Origin: Roseovarius aestuariivivens
GTDB lineage: Bacteria; Pseudomonadota; Alphaproteobacteria; Rhodobacterales; Rhodobacteraceae
DNA length: 64,000 nucleotides
Assembly (NCBI RefSeq): GCF_004761875.1
Contig: NZ_SJEY01000001.1
Location: forward strand, 248,001-312,000
Direction of reading: 5' to 3'
Notes under the pieces: model-generated
The model's input: the letters and a program-made list of their open reading frames with translations, nothing else
Database searches by the model: none
What the model was told of the DNA's origin: nothing
Part shown: positions 45,318 through 56,198 of the stretch, piece after piece
Layout: each line of letters begins with the position of its first letter
Position numbering within the stretch: position 1 is the first letter of the stretch
Program-made: the position numbers and the translations under genes

Positions 45318-46724
45318 ATGTTCGGAACGATGACACGCTGGCTCGGCGCGGGTGTGATCTGCGCCGTGGTCACGGCGATGCCAGCACCGTCAAAAGCCGA
45401 GACGCTCGCGGACACGTTGATGGAGGCCTATAATCACAGCGGGCTGTTGGATCAAAACCGGGCGCTGCTGCGTGCCGCGGATGAAGACGTGGCCGCAATC
45501 GTATCAGAATTGCGTCCGATCCTGAACTGGTCGGCCGATGTGACCCGGAATTTCGGGCGTAGCCGAACAAGCGGGATTGCGCGCCCGGCGACGGAAACCG
45601 ACATGGGCGTCGCGTTGACACTGGACTTGCTGCTCTACGATTTCGGGCAAACGCGGTATCGGATCGACGCGGCCAAGGAATCGGTTCTCGCGACGCGAGA
45701 GCTTTTGCGGAGCATTGAGCAGCAAGTTCTGCTGCGTGCAGTCACCGCCTATCTCGACGTGCGTCGTAACGGCGAATTCGTAGCCTTGCGCGAAAACAAC
45801 CTGAGGCTTTTGCGGCAGGAATTGCGCGCGGCGCGCGATCGATTCGAGGTTGGCGAGGTGACACGCACCGACGTCGCACAAGCCGAGGCGCGCCTGGCCG
45901 AGGCGCAAAGCGGTCTGGCAGCTGCACAGGGCGAGCTGCAACAGGCTATCGAAGAGTTCCGGACCGCAGTCGGGCGCGCACCGGGCAACCTTCGCGCGCC
46001 ACGCGCCACGCCCGATCTGACCAACACCGTCGCCGAGTCGCGGGCGATCGCAGTGCGCAACCATCCCGACATGCGCGAAGCGCAGCACCAGGTAGCCGCC
46101 GCAGACCTGACCATTCTCGCCGCCGAGGCCGCTATGAAACCCGAAATCGGTCTGACGGGCCGGGCAGGTCTGCGAGAGTCCTTTGATGACGATGATTTCT
46201 CGCGCACCGGAAGCTTCGGGGTCACCGTGAGGGGGCCGATCTATCAGGGCGGACTGCTTAGCTCGGCCAAGCGTCGCGCGATGGCGCAGCGCGACGCCCG
46301 CCGGGGAAACCTGCACGTGGTGCGCCACAGGATCAGCCAGGATGTCGGCAATGCCTATGCGATCCTGCGCGCCGCGCGTGCGGTTCAGCAATCAAGCCGC
46401 GAGCAGGTGCGCGCGGCGCGCGTCGCCTTTCAGGGCGTGCGCGAAGAAGCCAAGCTTGGCGCGAGAACGACGCTTGATGTGCTTAATGCGGAGCAGTCGC
46501 TGCTCGATGCCCAGACCAATCTGATCTCGGCGGACACGGATGTGCTGATTGCGGCCTATCGTGTTCTGGCCTCGATCGGGCAATTGACGGCCAAGGATCT
46601 CAATCTGAACGTGCAAACCTACGATCCGGCGGCCTATTACAACCTGGTCAAGGATGCGCCTGTGCCGATCAGTCCGCAGGGCGAAAAACTTGACCGTGTG
46701 TTGCGCGCGCTAGGGAAAGATTAA
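45318..46724 (+). CDS. tolC: TolC family outer membrane efflux protein
   Basis: A 468-residue outer membrane channel. It has a signal peptide ending near MPAPSKA, then ETLADTLMEAYNHSGLL (TolC start) and two repeated halves of coiled-coil and beta strands (VALTLDLLLYDFGQTRYRID; VTVRGPIYQGGLLSSAKRR), the TolC hallmark. The late GARTTLDVLNAEQSLLDA motif is also typical. GGGAG lies upstream of ATG 45318. Could serve the HlyD-type exporter in this window. Confidence 0.92.
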   Translation: MFGTMTRWLGAGVICAVVTAMPAPSKAETLADTLMEAYNHSGLLDQNRALLRAADEDVAAIVSELRPILNWSADVTRNFGRSRTSGIARPATETDMGVALTLDLLLYDFGQTRYRIDAAKESVLATRELLRSIEQQVLLRAVTAYLDVRRNGEFVALRENNLRLLRQELRAARDRFEVGEVTRTDVAQAEARLAEAQSGLAAAQGELQQAIEEFRTAVGRAPGNLRAPRATPDLTNTVAESRAIAVRNHPDMREAQHQVAAADLTILAAEAAMKPEIGLTGRAGLRESFDDDDFSRTGSFGVTVRGPIYQGGLLSSAKRRAMAQRDARRGNLHVVRHRISQDVGNAYAILRAARAVQQSSREQVRAARVAFQGVREEAKLGARTTLDVLNAEQSLLDAQTNLISADTDVLIAAYRVLASIGQLTAKDLNLNVQTYDPAAYYNLVKDAPVPISPQGEKLDRVLRALGKD

Positions 46725-46799
46725 AAGCTTTTCTAACTTGTTGTGTGAAATCCTCGGCGCAGCTACACTTCGCGCGAGGCAAAAAAATGGTTGTTGAGC

Positions 46800-48389
<1,590 letters not shown>

Positions 48390-48392
48390 CGA

Positions 48393-49859
48393 TCAGAACG
48401 TTGGACGCTCGGCCAGATTTAGCAACAGGTCGAGATCCATATGCGTCTCGAGATGTGTGGCGAGGGCGTCCAGCGTCGTTTCGACCGCGTCGTTAAAGGC
48501 AATATCCGAAGAAACGCCGAATTCCGCAAGATAGGCCGCGCGAAACCGGTCGGATGCGAACAGACCGTGCAAGTAGCAGCCACGCACCCGCCCCGTGGCG
48601 TTCGCGGCGCCTTCGAGACGATCGTCGATTTGCAGCCAGGCCCGATCTCGGTCAGGACCATCGGTTTCGCCGAGATGAATTTCGTATCCCTCGACAGCGT
48701 GCCCGCTTGGCAGGTAGAGCGCCCGTGTGAGAGACAGATGTTTTTCCTGCCGCATGACCGTGGTGACATCGAGATGCCCCAGGCCCGGCACCGAGCCCGG
48801 TGCACCTTCAAGACCTTCGGGGTCGGCGATTTCGCGGCCGAGCATCTGGTAGCCACCGCAGATCCCCAACACGTGTCCGCCGCGCCGGATATGCGCCGCA
48901 AGATCGATATCCCAGCCATTGGCGCGGAATGCGGTCAGGTCGGCGATCGTGGATTTGCTTCCCGGGATAAGTACCATGTCGGCATTGCCGGGCAGCGGGC
49001 GACCCGGCTCTATGATCTCGACGCTCAGGCCCGGTTCGGCGCTGAGAGGATCAAGATCGTCGAAATTGGCGATCCGGCCAAGGCGCGGCACGACGATCCG
49101 GAACCCCGCGCGCGGGGTTGAACGGATGTCCATCACGTCCTCCGCGGGCAGCCGCCAGGCCTGTGGGAACCATGGGATCACCCCGAGGCAGGGCCAGCCT
49201 GTGCGATCCGAGATGGCGGTCACGCCCTCGTCGAAAAGCCTTACATCGCCACGGAACTTGTTGACGGCAAATCCTTTGATCCGTGCAGCATCCGCAGGGG
49301 GCAAGATGGCTTGCGTGCCCACCAGCTGCGCGATCACGCCACCACGGTCGATATCGCCTACGAGGATTACCGGCACGCCTGCGGCCTCGGCAAAGCCCAT
49401 ATTCGCAATATCGCCGGCGCGCAGATTGATTTCCGCTGGGCTGCCGGCCCCTTCGACAAGCACGAGGTCGGCGTCCGCGCAGAGGCGTTGAAAGCTTTGC
49501 AGCGCCGGCCCCAGCAGCTGTGGTTTGGCCTTGGCGTAATCACGGGCGCGCATCGTGGCGACACGTCTGCCCTGCACGATCACCTGTGCCCCTGTATCGG
49601 TTTCCGGCTTGAGAAGAACTGGGTTCATATCGGTATGGGGGACCCGCCCGGCGGCGCGCGCCTGTAGCGCCTGCGCGCGCCCGATCTCGCCCCCGTCAAC
49701 GGTGACGGCGGCGTTGTTGGACATGTTCTGCGGTTTGAAAGGGGCGACCGACCGGCCGCGACGCACGAAGGCCCGCGACAGCCCCGCAACGAGCATGGAC
49801 TTGCCCACGTTGGACCCTGCGCCCTGGATCATGATGGACTGTGCCAAATCCCGCCCCAT
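48393..49859 (-). CDS. cobQ: Cobyric acid synthase
   Basis: A 488-residue glutamine-dependent amidotransferase that amidates adenosylcobyrinic acid a,c-diamide in cobalamin synthesis. The N-terminal P-loop-like domain shows [12 protein letters not shown] and [10 protein letters not shown]. The glutaminase domain has the Cys in [10 protein letters not shown] and His in CYLHGLF. Stops 4 bp from the PopZ-like gene end (convergent). Confidence 0.95.
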   Translation of the reverse strand: MGRDLAQSIMIQGAGSNVGKSMLVAGLSRAFVRRGRSVAPFKPQNMSNNAAVTVDGGEIGRAQALQARAAGRVPHTDMNPVLLKPETDTGAQVIVQGRRVATMRARDYAKAKPQLLGPALQSFQRLCADADLVLVEGAGSPAEINLRAGDIANMGFAEAAGVPVILVGDIDRGGVIAQLVGTQAILPPADAARIKGFAVNKFRGDVRLFDEGVTAISDRTGWPCLGVIPWFPQAWRLPAEDVMDIRSTPRAGFRIVVPRLGRIANFDDLDPLSAEPGLSVEIIEPGRPLPGNADMVLIPGSKSTIADLTAFRANGWDIDLAAHIRRGGHVLGICGGYQMLGREIADPEGLEGAPGSVPGLGHLDVTTVMRQEKHLSLTRALYLPSGHAVEGYEIHLGETDGPDRDRAWLQIDDRLEGAANATGRVRGCYLHGLFASDRFRAAYLAEFGVSSDIAFNDAVETTLDALATHLETHMDLDLLLNLAERPTF

Positions 49860-49905
49860 ATTGGTCTCAGGCTCGGATACAGTTCACACGCTGCTGTGGA
49901 AAGAC

Positions 49906-50487
49906 ATGAATACGCCCGCCCACGTGATTTTCGCCGCCATGGCTTTCGCCCGCCCGTATGACCGGCGGCGGACGATTGCGGCGGTGGCCGGGGCGCTTGC
50001 GCCCGATCTTTCGCTTTACCTGATGGTCGCGGTGTCGCTCGGCCTTCTGGGCATAAGCCCCAGAACCGTTTTCGACGAGCTCTATTTTTCGGACGCTTGG
50101 CAGGCAGTGTTCAAGGTCGACAACTCGTTCTTCGTATGGGGCGCTGCGTTTGGCCTGGTCTGGTGGTGGAACGCGCGCAACGCGATGGTCTTTGCGGCGG
50201 CGGGGCTATTGCATCTGGCACTCGACTTTCCGCTTCATCACGATGACGGGCGGCCGCATTTCTGGCCGCTGACCGACTGGGTCTTTCAAAGCCCGCTGAG
50301 CTACTGGGATCATGCGCATCATGCCGGCCTGATCGGGCCGGTCGAGATGGCGCTTTCGGCGCTTTTCTGTGGGATACTGATGCTGCGGTTTCAAAGCGTG
50401 CGGTCGCGGCTGGTGATCGTAGGACTGGGCGCGGCGCAATTGTTCCCGCTTTTCATATGGGCCTGGATCTTCGCCACCGGTGGCTGA
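49906..50487 (+). CDS. Integral membrane protein beside cobQ
   Basis: A 193-residue protein with about four to five membrane segments. It starts NTPAHVIFAAMAFARP and carries HLALDFPLHHDDGRPHFWP, His/Asp-rich as in the YdjM/DUF457 group of membrane-bound putative metal-dependent hydrolases. Divergent from cobQ with 46 bp between starts; relatives are often mislabelled CobQ for this reason. GGAAAG precedes ATG 49906. Confidence 0.7.
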   Translation: MNTPAHVIFAAMAFARPYDRRRTIAAVAGALAPDLSLYLMVAVSLGLLGISPRTVFDELYFSDAWQAVFKVDNSFFVWGAAFGLVWWWNARNAMVFAAAGLLHLALDFPLHHDDGRPHFWPLTDWVFQSPLSYWDHAHHAGLIGPVEMALSALFCGILMLRFQSVRSRLVIVGLGAAQLFPLFIWAWIFATGG

Positions 50488-50498
50488 GCGTCGCAACG

Positions 50499-50524
50499 AA
50501 AAAGCCCTGCCGGTGAGGCAGGGC
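50499..50524 (-). terminator. Rho-independent terminator of the DUF6280-type gene
   Basis: Stem GCCCTGCC/GGCAGGGC (50504-50511, 50517-50524) with loop GGTGA, followed in the minus direction by TTTTTC. Confidence 0.7.
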
Positions 50525-50559
50525 AATTAAGGGCTTACGCCGGATATGGTGACAGAGGG

Positions 50560-50880
50560 TCAGGCCGCTTCGGCCTGAGCGGCGGCGTGACGACGCTCGC
50601 TCTCCTCGCGCGAAAGGGCCACAGAGGTGCGCACACCTTTGGCCACGAATTCCATCAGTCCGGAAACCACACGCTCGTTCGGGTCGATCCCGGCGCAGGA
50701 CAGCACCTCGCGACCATCGCGAGAGCGCGCCCAGCGGGCGATTTGTTCCGGACCGTTGCCATACTTCTTGTCATCGGCGATGGCGTCGTCCAGTGCGGCC
50801 AGTACGACGGCCGCGAAAAGTTTACGTGCACGGTTGCCCTGTTCAGCATTGAAGGCCGTGCCGTCAACGAAATCCTTCAT
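50560..50880 (-). CDS. DUF6280-type conserved Rhodobacterales protein
   Basis: A 106-residue soluble helical protein (MKDFVDGTAFNAEQGNRARK start, AAVVLAALDDAIADDKKYG, SCAGIDPNERVVSGLMEFV). It matches my memory of a short family restricted to Rhodobacterales; function unknown. AAGGA lies upstream of ATG 50880. Single gene with its own terminator, divergent from efp. Confidence 0.7.
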   Translation of the reverse strand: MKDFVDGTAFNAEQGNRARKLFAAVVLAALDDAIADDKKYGNGPEQIARWARSRDGREVLSCAGIDPNERVVSGLMEFVAKGVRTSVALSREESERRHAAAQAEAA

Positions 50881-51097
50881 GGTTCGTCCTTATTTTTTTG
50901 CTCTTGTGTCTGCGGCGTGGCGATGGTTATGGCGGAGTTTCAACGATTCGGATAGCCCTGACATGCATAGCAATGTTGCAAATTTTGCATGGCTTGCTGC
51001 ATGTGCAGCACGATATTTCGTCGTCTTGCCCTTCATCACTCGCCTAGATATAGGGACGGACATCAACTGATCAAGTTTTTGTCAAGGTTTCGCCACA

Positions 51098-51661
51098 ATG
51101 CCCAAGATCAATGGAAACGAGATCCGCCCCGGCAACGTTCTGGAGCATAACGACGGCCTCTGGAGCGCTGTCAAGGTTGACCACGTGAAGCCGGGAAAGG
51201 GCGGGGCCTTTGCCCAGGTGGAACTGCGCAACCTGCGCAATGGCTCGAAGCTTAACGAACGTTTCCGGAGCGCCGACAAGGTCGAACGCGTACGCCTCGA
51301 GCAGAAGGACCAGCAGTTCCTGTATGAACAGGATGGCATGCTTGTCTTCATGGATTCAGAGACTTACGAGCAGATCGAGCTGCCCGCCGACATCCTTGGC
51401 GAGCGCCGCCCGTTCCTGCAGGACGGGATGACGATCACGGTGGAGTTCTATGAAAGCGAGGCGCTCAACGCGACCCTTCCGCAGAAGGTCGTGTGCCGCG
51501 TGGCCGAGACCGAGCCGGTGGTTAAGGGACAGACAGCTGCCAACAGTTTCAAGCCGGCGATTCTCGACAACGGTGTCAAGGTCATGGTGCCGCCTTTCGT
51601 CGGACAGGACGAGGATATCGTCGTAAATACCGAGACGATGGACTACGCCGAACGCGCCTGA
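51098..51661 (+). CDS. efp: Elongation factor P
   Basis: A 187-residue EF-P that relieves ribosome stalling at polyproline. Three OB-like domains are seen. The modification loop reads [12 protein letters not shown], with Lys at the position of the lysylated residue (E. coli K34 type). Useful here because the window encodes strongly Pro-rich proteins (28.2-28.7 kb). Confidence 0.96.
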   Translation: MPKINGNEIRPGNVLEHNDGLWSAVKVDHVKPGKGGAFAQVELRNLRNGSKLNERFRSADKVERVRLEQKDQQFLYEQDGMLVFMDSETYEQIELPADILGERRPFLQDGMTITVEFYESEALNATLPQKVVCRVAETEPVVKGQTAANSFKPAILDNGVKVMVPPFVGQDEDIVVNTETMDYAERA

Positions 51662-51707
51662 CGAGTGCCTCGACCGGCGCCGCGCCGCGAGTGCCGCTGA
51701 CGCGACG

Positions 51708-52508
51708 TCATGCGCCGCATCTGTCGAGAAGATCGCAGACCAGTGACCGGTAGCCGCTCCCGAAAAGGCGCAAATGCACGAGGGCGGGCCAGAGCTGATA
51801 CACGGCTCTGCGCTCAACCGCCCCGGGCGAGAGGGGGCCATACCCCTCCCAGAACGCCGCAGGCGGCCTTCCGAAAAGCGTGAGCATGGCAAGATCGATC
51901 TCGGCATGGCCGTAGTAGCTGGCCGGGTCGATCAGATATCCGCGATCCCCTGAAAAAAGCAGATTTCCTGACCAGAGGTCGCCGTGCAGCAGGCTTGCCG
52001 ACGGTTTTGGGGGAAGCATATCAGGCAGATTGGCGCAAAGCGTCTCGATGCGCGCGCGCAGGTCGCCGTCGAGCGAGTCCCGGCCGGCCAAAAGCCGGTT
52101 CTCGGCAAAGAATTCATGCCAGTCGTCAGCTTGGGTGTTGGGAATGTGCAACGAGCCGAAGGCATAGTTCTCGGGCCAGCCATACATGTCTCCGCAATGC
52201 CCGTGCAGCTGGCAGAGCGCGGTGCCGAGCGCGGACCAGGCGGTGTCGGAGGGCGGTGTTTCCTCCAGATACTCCAGTAAAAGCAGGCTTGGTTCGGCGT
52301 GAAGAACCTGCGGGGCAGGGGCGTGCTGTCCCAGCTTCTGCAGCATCCGAGCCTCGGTGTCGACGACAGGCCCGGTTTTCGCGACCACCGACCGGCCGTC
52401 CGACAAATCGGCGCGACGAACATCGGACAAGTCGCCGCCGTGAAGCGGTCTTAGACCGGTCACCTCTGCACCAAGCGCTGCCGCGATCCGGTCTGAAAGA
52501 TCGCTCAT
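51708..52508 (-). CDS. Fructosamine kinase family protein
   Basis: A 266-residue fructosamine/ribulosamine 3-kinase-like enzyme, which phosphorylates sugars attached to lysines so they fall off. HGDLWSGN near residue 175 holds the catalytic Asp, and YLIDPASYYGHAEIDLAM the Mg site. Overlaps the ygfZ end by 4 bp (ATGA), so both are in one minus-strand operon. Confidence 0.9.
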   Translation of the reverse strand: MSDLSDRIAAALGAEVTGLRPLHGGDLSDVRRADLSDGRSVVAKTGPVVDTEARMLQKLGQHAPAPQVLHAEPSLLLLEYLEETPPSDTAWSALGTALCQLHGHCGDMYGWPENYAFGSLHIPNTQADDWHEFFAENRLLAGRDSLDGDLRARIETLCANLPDMLPPKPSASLLHGDLWSGNLLFSGDRGYLIDPASYYGHAEIDLAMLTLFGRPPAAFWEGYGPLSPGAVERRAVYQLWPALVHLRLFGSGYRSLVCDLLDRCGA

Positions 52509-53239
52509 GGTGCGGGGAAAGTCACCGTCGCCTGTCCGGCCTGCATCGGTCCGGTGGCGCGGTCAAACCGCAGGTAGGCGATGGCGCGGTCGCCCGAGCG
52601 GGTGAAGAGCGTGCCCGCCGTCTTTCCGCCCGCTGTGATCTCCGTGCCGGGAGCTGCGTCGCCGTCGATCCGAACCGTTGCAAAGCCCTTGCGCAGCTCG
52701 GTCTTGTGTTTCATCCGCGCGGTCACTTCCTGTCCCACGTAACAGCCCTTGCGGAAATCGACGCCGTTTAGACGTTCGAACCCGGCCTCGAGAATGAATG
52801 TGTCGGGCGTCAGCTCTATGCCGGTTTCGGGAATGCAGTGCGCCACGCGGAGCGCGTCGAAATCGGTGCCGTCGTCGCCCTCTTCCGTGCCGTAAAGCCG
52901 CCAGCCCATATCGGGATGGCGCGGATCTGCGACCGCGCCTTCGGGGGCGGGCACGGTGCCGCGCGTGACCTTGAGCGGGCTTTCCTCGATCAACACCTTC
53001 GCCCGCAACTTGTACATGTTCAGCCGTTGCAGAAGGGGAAGGGCGATGTCGCTATCGACATCGAGCAACACTGCATCCCCCTGCGGAATAAGAAAGAAAT
53101 CCGCAATATACTTGCCCTGCGGTGTCAGCATCGCGGCATAGACCGGCCCGGCTTCCAGCCGTGCGACGTCATTCGTCACGAGGCCCTGAAGGAAATCCCG
53201 CGTGTCCGGCCCACTGAGTTTCAAAATGCTGCGCGTCAT
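52505..53239 (-). CDS. ygfZ: Folate-binding Fe-S cluster assembly protein YgfZ
   Basis: A 244-residue YgfZ/CAF17 protein that helps repair or assemble Fe-S clusters. KGCYVGQEVTARMKH contains the KGCYxGQE signature with the conserved Cys. GPDTRDFLQGLVTNDV is the family start. ATG 53239 is preferred over GTG 53245. Confidence 0.92.
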   Translation of the reverse strand: MTRSILKLSGPDTRDFLQGLVTNDVARLEAGPVYAAMLTPQGKYIADFFLIPQGDAVLLDVDSDIALPLLQRLNMYKLRAKVLIEESPLKVTRGTVPAPEGAVADPRHPDMGWRLYGTEEGDDGTDFDALRVAHCIPETGIELTPDTFILEAGFERLNGVDFRKGCYVGQEVTARMKHKTELRKGFATVRIDGDAAPGTEITAGGKTAGTLFTRSGDRAIAYLRFDRATGPMQAGQATVTFPAP

Positions 53240-53303
53240 GGTCACCTCTCTGCCTTTCCGTCATATAGGCCAGAGGGCGGAGTGCAAACAGGGGGCCGGG
53301 ACC

Positions 53304-53972
53304 ATGCCAGCGAAACTCTCTATCGTGATGCCGACGCTTAACGCCGAGGACGCGCTGCGTCGGTCTTTGCCGGCGCTTGCCGAAGGCTTGCAGACAGGGC
53401 TCATTCGCGAACTGGTGATCAGCGATGGCGGCTCGACCGATGCCACGCTTAAGATCGCCGATACGGCGGGGGCCGAGATCGTCGAAGGGCCTGCGTCGCG
53501 CGGGGGGCAGTTGCGCCGCGGGGCAGAGGTGGCGCGGGGCGAATGGCTGCTTTTTCTTCATGCCGACACTGTGCTGCCGCCGGACTGGCCCGATCTGGTC
53601 GTGGCGCAGATGGCGCGTGGCGGCCCGGCGGCTTTTGCCTTGCGCTTTGACGCCACCGGGCTGGCCGCCGCGTGGGTGGCGGGCTGGGCCAACCTGCGTT
53701 CCCGGCTATTTTCCTTGCCCTATGGCGATCAAGGGCTTCTCGTGGCGCGCCGGACCTACCGCAAGGCCGGCGGCTATCCCGATATTCCCCTGATGGAAGA
53801 CGTGGCGCTGGCCCGCGCGCTGCCGCGGATAGCGTTGATGCCGGGGGCGGTGCGGACCAGTGCCGCGCGGTACGAACGCGATGGCTGGCTGCGGCGGGGT
53901 GGCGGCAATCTTTTCCGTCTTTTGCGGTTCTTGCTGGGGGGCGACCCGGAAAAACTGACCCGGCGCTATTAG
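53304..53972 (+). CDS. Family 2 glycosyltransferase, TIGR04283-like
   Basis: A 222-residue GT-A enzyme. LSIVMPTLNAEDALRRSL, VISDGGSTDAT and LFLHADTVLP (DxD-like HAD) are the nucleotide-sugar motifs; GPASRGGQL and PYGDQGLLVAR are typical of the small TIGR04283 group, some members of which lie in arsenosugar genes. Substrate unknown. Its stop overlaps the convergent phosphatase stop by 4 bp. Confidence 0.85.
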   Translation: MPAKLSIVMPTLNAEDALRRSLPALAEGLQTGLIRELVISDGGSTDATLKIADTAGAEIVEGPASRGGQLRRGAEVARGEWLLFLHADTVLPPDWPDLVVAQMARGGPAAFALRFDATGLAAAWVAGWANLRSRLFSLPYGDQGLLVARRTYRKAGGYPDIPLMEDVALARALPRIALMPGAVRTSAARYERDGWLRRGGGNLFRLLRFLLGGDPEKLTRRY

Positions 53973-54652
53973 AACCAGGGTTTGTGATTCGCGAGGAAAT
54001 CGGCCTGCATCGCACGAAACTCGTATTCGTTTCGCACCCAGTCCTCGAAGCTGATCGGCGCGCGCGCTGTACGGGCCTCGTAGACGTCGAGGATGTGATC
54101 CAGCACGCCGGTCTTTGATTGCTTCACGTGCAGGTATTTCAGGCCCAGCATGCGCCGCGCCTCAGCCATGGGGCGCCTTTCGATTACCAGCAGATAAACC
54201 GCAGCCGCGAAGCCCGCGCGGTCCGCACCCGATTTGCAATGCATGACGAAGGGCTTCTCCAGCGTGCGAAAGGCGTGGATCATATCGAGGATTTCTTCAC
54301 CCGGTGGGGCGTGGCGCGCCTGCAGGTTGATGCTGACCAGCGTAAGGCCCAATTCGCGGCAGGTTTCTTCCTCGACCAGGTAATGCGCCGCGCCGAAGCT
54401 GCCTCGCAGGTTTAGCACCGACTTGATCCCCATCGCCTTCATCTTGGCAAAGCGTTTGGAGGTGGGATGGTTGGAGCGATAGACGCCCGGGGCGATTTCG
54501 AAGAAATTGGTCCAGATGCCGCGCAGGATCGCGTGGTCGAACCAGAGGTTGTAGATATGGGCGCGGCGGCGCTTTTCCGGCGTGGACAGATCGGTGTTGT
54601 AGTAGGCGCGCAGGTTCCGCTCCCAGTCGGAGATGCGTTTCAAGAGTTTCAT
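53969..54652 (-). CDS. Dual-specificity-like protein tyrosine phosphatase
   Basis: A 227-residue phosphatase. The loop HCKSGADRAG (near residue 135) is the HCxxGxxR catalytic motif; VYRSNHPT and SVLNLRG upstream are typical of the bacterial DSP/PTP group. The N-terminal helix is basic (KLLKRISDWERNLRAYY). ATG 54652 chosen; ATG 54688 would add 12 residues. Substrate unknown. Confidence 0.82.
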   Translation of the reverse strand: MKLLKRISDWERNLRAYYNTDLSTPEKRRRAHIYNLWFDHAILRGIWTNFFEIAPGVYRSNHPTSKRFAKMKAMGIKSVLNLRGSFGAAHYLVEEETCRELGLTLVSINLQARHAPPGEEILDMIHAFRTLEKPFVMHCKSGADRAGFAAAVYLLVIERRPMAEARRMLGLKYLHVKQSKTGVLDHILDVYEARTARAPISFEDWVRNEYEFRAMQADFLANHKPWF

Positions 54653-54778
54653 TTGCGCTGCGCCTTCATCCTCGCTCAGGCGCCCCATTTAGGCGCAGGC
54701 GCCCTGCAACACAAGCCGCGCGATTGACGCCGGATGCGCGGGCAGCTAATCCGTCGCGACGTTTCAGGAGTATGCGCC

Positions 54779-55993
54779 ATGCCCGGTTCCGGCGGTCGTC
54801 CCCATCTTGCCATTCCCGGCCCGTCCATCATGCCCGACCGGGTGCTGCGCGCCATGCATCGCGCTTCTCCCAATATCTATGCCGGCGAATTGCCCGACAT
54901 GATGCCCGGCGTGATTGAGGATCTCTGCAAGGTCGCCCGGACAGACGGGCAGGCCGCGATCTATATTTCCAACGGGCACGGCGTGTGGGAAGCGGCGCTG
55001 GCCAATACCGTGGCACCGGGTGAGACCGTGCTGGCGCTTGTCACGGGCCGGTTCGGGCAGGGTTGGGCCGAGGTCGCGGAGGCGCGCGGAATCGCTGTCG
55101 AGACGCTTGATTTCGGCAAGCAGGCGGCGGCCGATCCGGCGCGGGTGGAGGAGCTGCTGCGCGCCGACAAGGGCCATAAGATCAAGGCGGTTCTGGCCAC
55201 GCATGTGGATACCTCGACCTCGATCCTAAATGACATCGCAGGATTGCGCTCGGCGCTTGACGCGGCCGGGCATCCCGCGCTTCTGATGGCCGATTGCATC
55301 GCGTCGCTGGCCTGCGATCGGTTCGAAATGGACGCCTGGGGCGTCGACGTGATGATCGCGGCAAGCCAGAAAGGGCTGATGACACCGCCAGGTTTGGGCC
55401 TTGTCTTTTTCAGCGCGAAGGCTGCCGAAGCGCGACGGGGACTGCCGCGGGTGGCCAAGTACTGGGATTGGGGGCCGCGGGCCGAGCCGGAGCTGTTTTA
55501 CCAGTATTTCGGTGGTACCGCGCCCACCCATCACATCTACGGTTTGCGCGAAGCGCTGGACATGCTGCTCGAGGAAGGGCTGGAGGCGGTTTGGGCGCGG
55601 CACGAATGGCTGGCACAGGCGGTTTGGGCCGCTTGCGGGGTCTGGGGCGCGGATGGGCCGCTGCGCATGAATGTGGCCGACGTCGCGAACCGCAGCCGTG
55701 CGGTCACCTCGTTGTCTTTGCGCGCGCCCGACGGGCGGCGGCTGCGCGAATGGCTGGAGGCCGAGACGGGCGTGACCCTCGGGATCGGGCTTGGCATGAA
55801 CACCGAGGATGATCCCAAGGCGGAAGGGTTTTTCCGGATCGGCCATATGGGCCATCTCAATGCCCATGGCCTACTGGGCGTTCTGGGCGCGATCGAAAGC
55901 GGCTTGCTGGCGCTCGACATTCCGCACGGGCTTGGGGCGGTCGGGATGGCGGCGCGCTCTCTCGCTAAGCCCGCCGCAGGCGCAGCCAGCTGA
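54779..55993 (+). CDS. Class V PLP aminotransferase, serine-glyoxylate type
   Basis: A 404-residue aminotransferase. HLAIPGPSIMPDRVL is the start; YISNGHGVWEAALAN binds PLP phosphate, MADCIASLACDRFEMD holds the pyridine-N Asp, and SQKGLMTPPGLG the PLP Lys. FGGTAPTHHIYGLREAL is typical of serine-glyoxylate/alanine-glyoxylate aminotransferases. AGGAG before ATG 54779. Might instead be an aspartate-glyoxylate enzyme of the BHAC pathway, but its partner genes are absent here. Confidence 0.88.
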   Translation: MPGSGGRPHLAIPGPSIMPDRVLRAMHRASPNIYAGELPDMMPGVIEDLCKVARTDGQAAIYISNGHGVWEAALANTVAPGETVLALVTGRFGQGWAEVAEARGIAVETLDFGKQAAADPARVEELLRADKGHKIKAVLATHVDTSTSILNDIAGLRSALDAAGHPALLMADCIASLACDRFEMDAWGVDVMIAASQKGLMTPPGLGLVFFSAKAAEARRGLPRVAKYWDWGPRAEPELFYQYFGGTAPTHHIYGLREALDMLLEEGLEAVWARHEWLAQAVWAACGVWGADGPLRMNVADVANRSRAVTSLSLRAPDGRRLREWLEAETGVTLGIGLGMNTEDDPKAEGFFRIGHMGHLNAHGLLGVLGAIESGLLALDIPHGLGAVGMAARSLAKPAAGAAS

Positions 55994-56144
55994 TGAGCCG
56001 GTTGAGGCCGAGGCCGACGGCAACCACCATGTAGAAGCCGAACACGGCCCAAAGCACGATAAAAATCCAAAGCAGGTTAACCAATCCCATAACCAAGGCG
56101 GCATTGGTGTAATTCGGAGCTTCGGGCAGGTTTCCGCGTCGCAT
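55965..56144 (-). CDS. 59-residue inner membrane protein
   Basis: A short protein, MRRGNLPEAPNYTNAALVMG at the N terminus, then one or two membrane segments (LLWIFIVLWAVFGFYMVVAV) and a basic tail (RLISWLRLRRA). It is convergent with the aminotransferase and overlaps its 3' end by 29 bp. The sequence pattern resembles small conserved Rhodobacteraceae membrane proteins; function unknown. Confidence 0.7.
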   Translation of the reverse strand: MRRGNLPEAPNYTNAALVMGLVNLLWIFIVLWAVFGFYMVVAVGLGLNRLISWLRLRRA

Positions 56145-56198
56145 GAGTGAATCCTAACGCAGTTTTCGTCAGGATGCGGTAAAAATTGTTAACAAACC

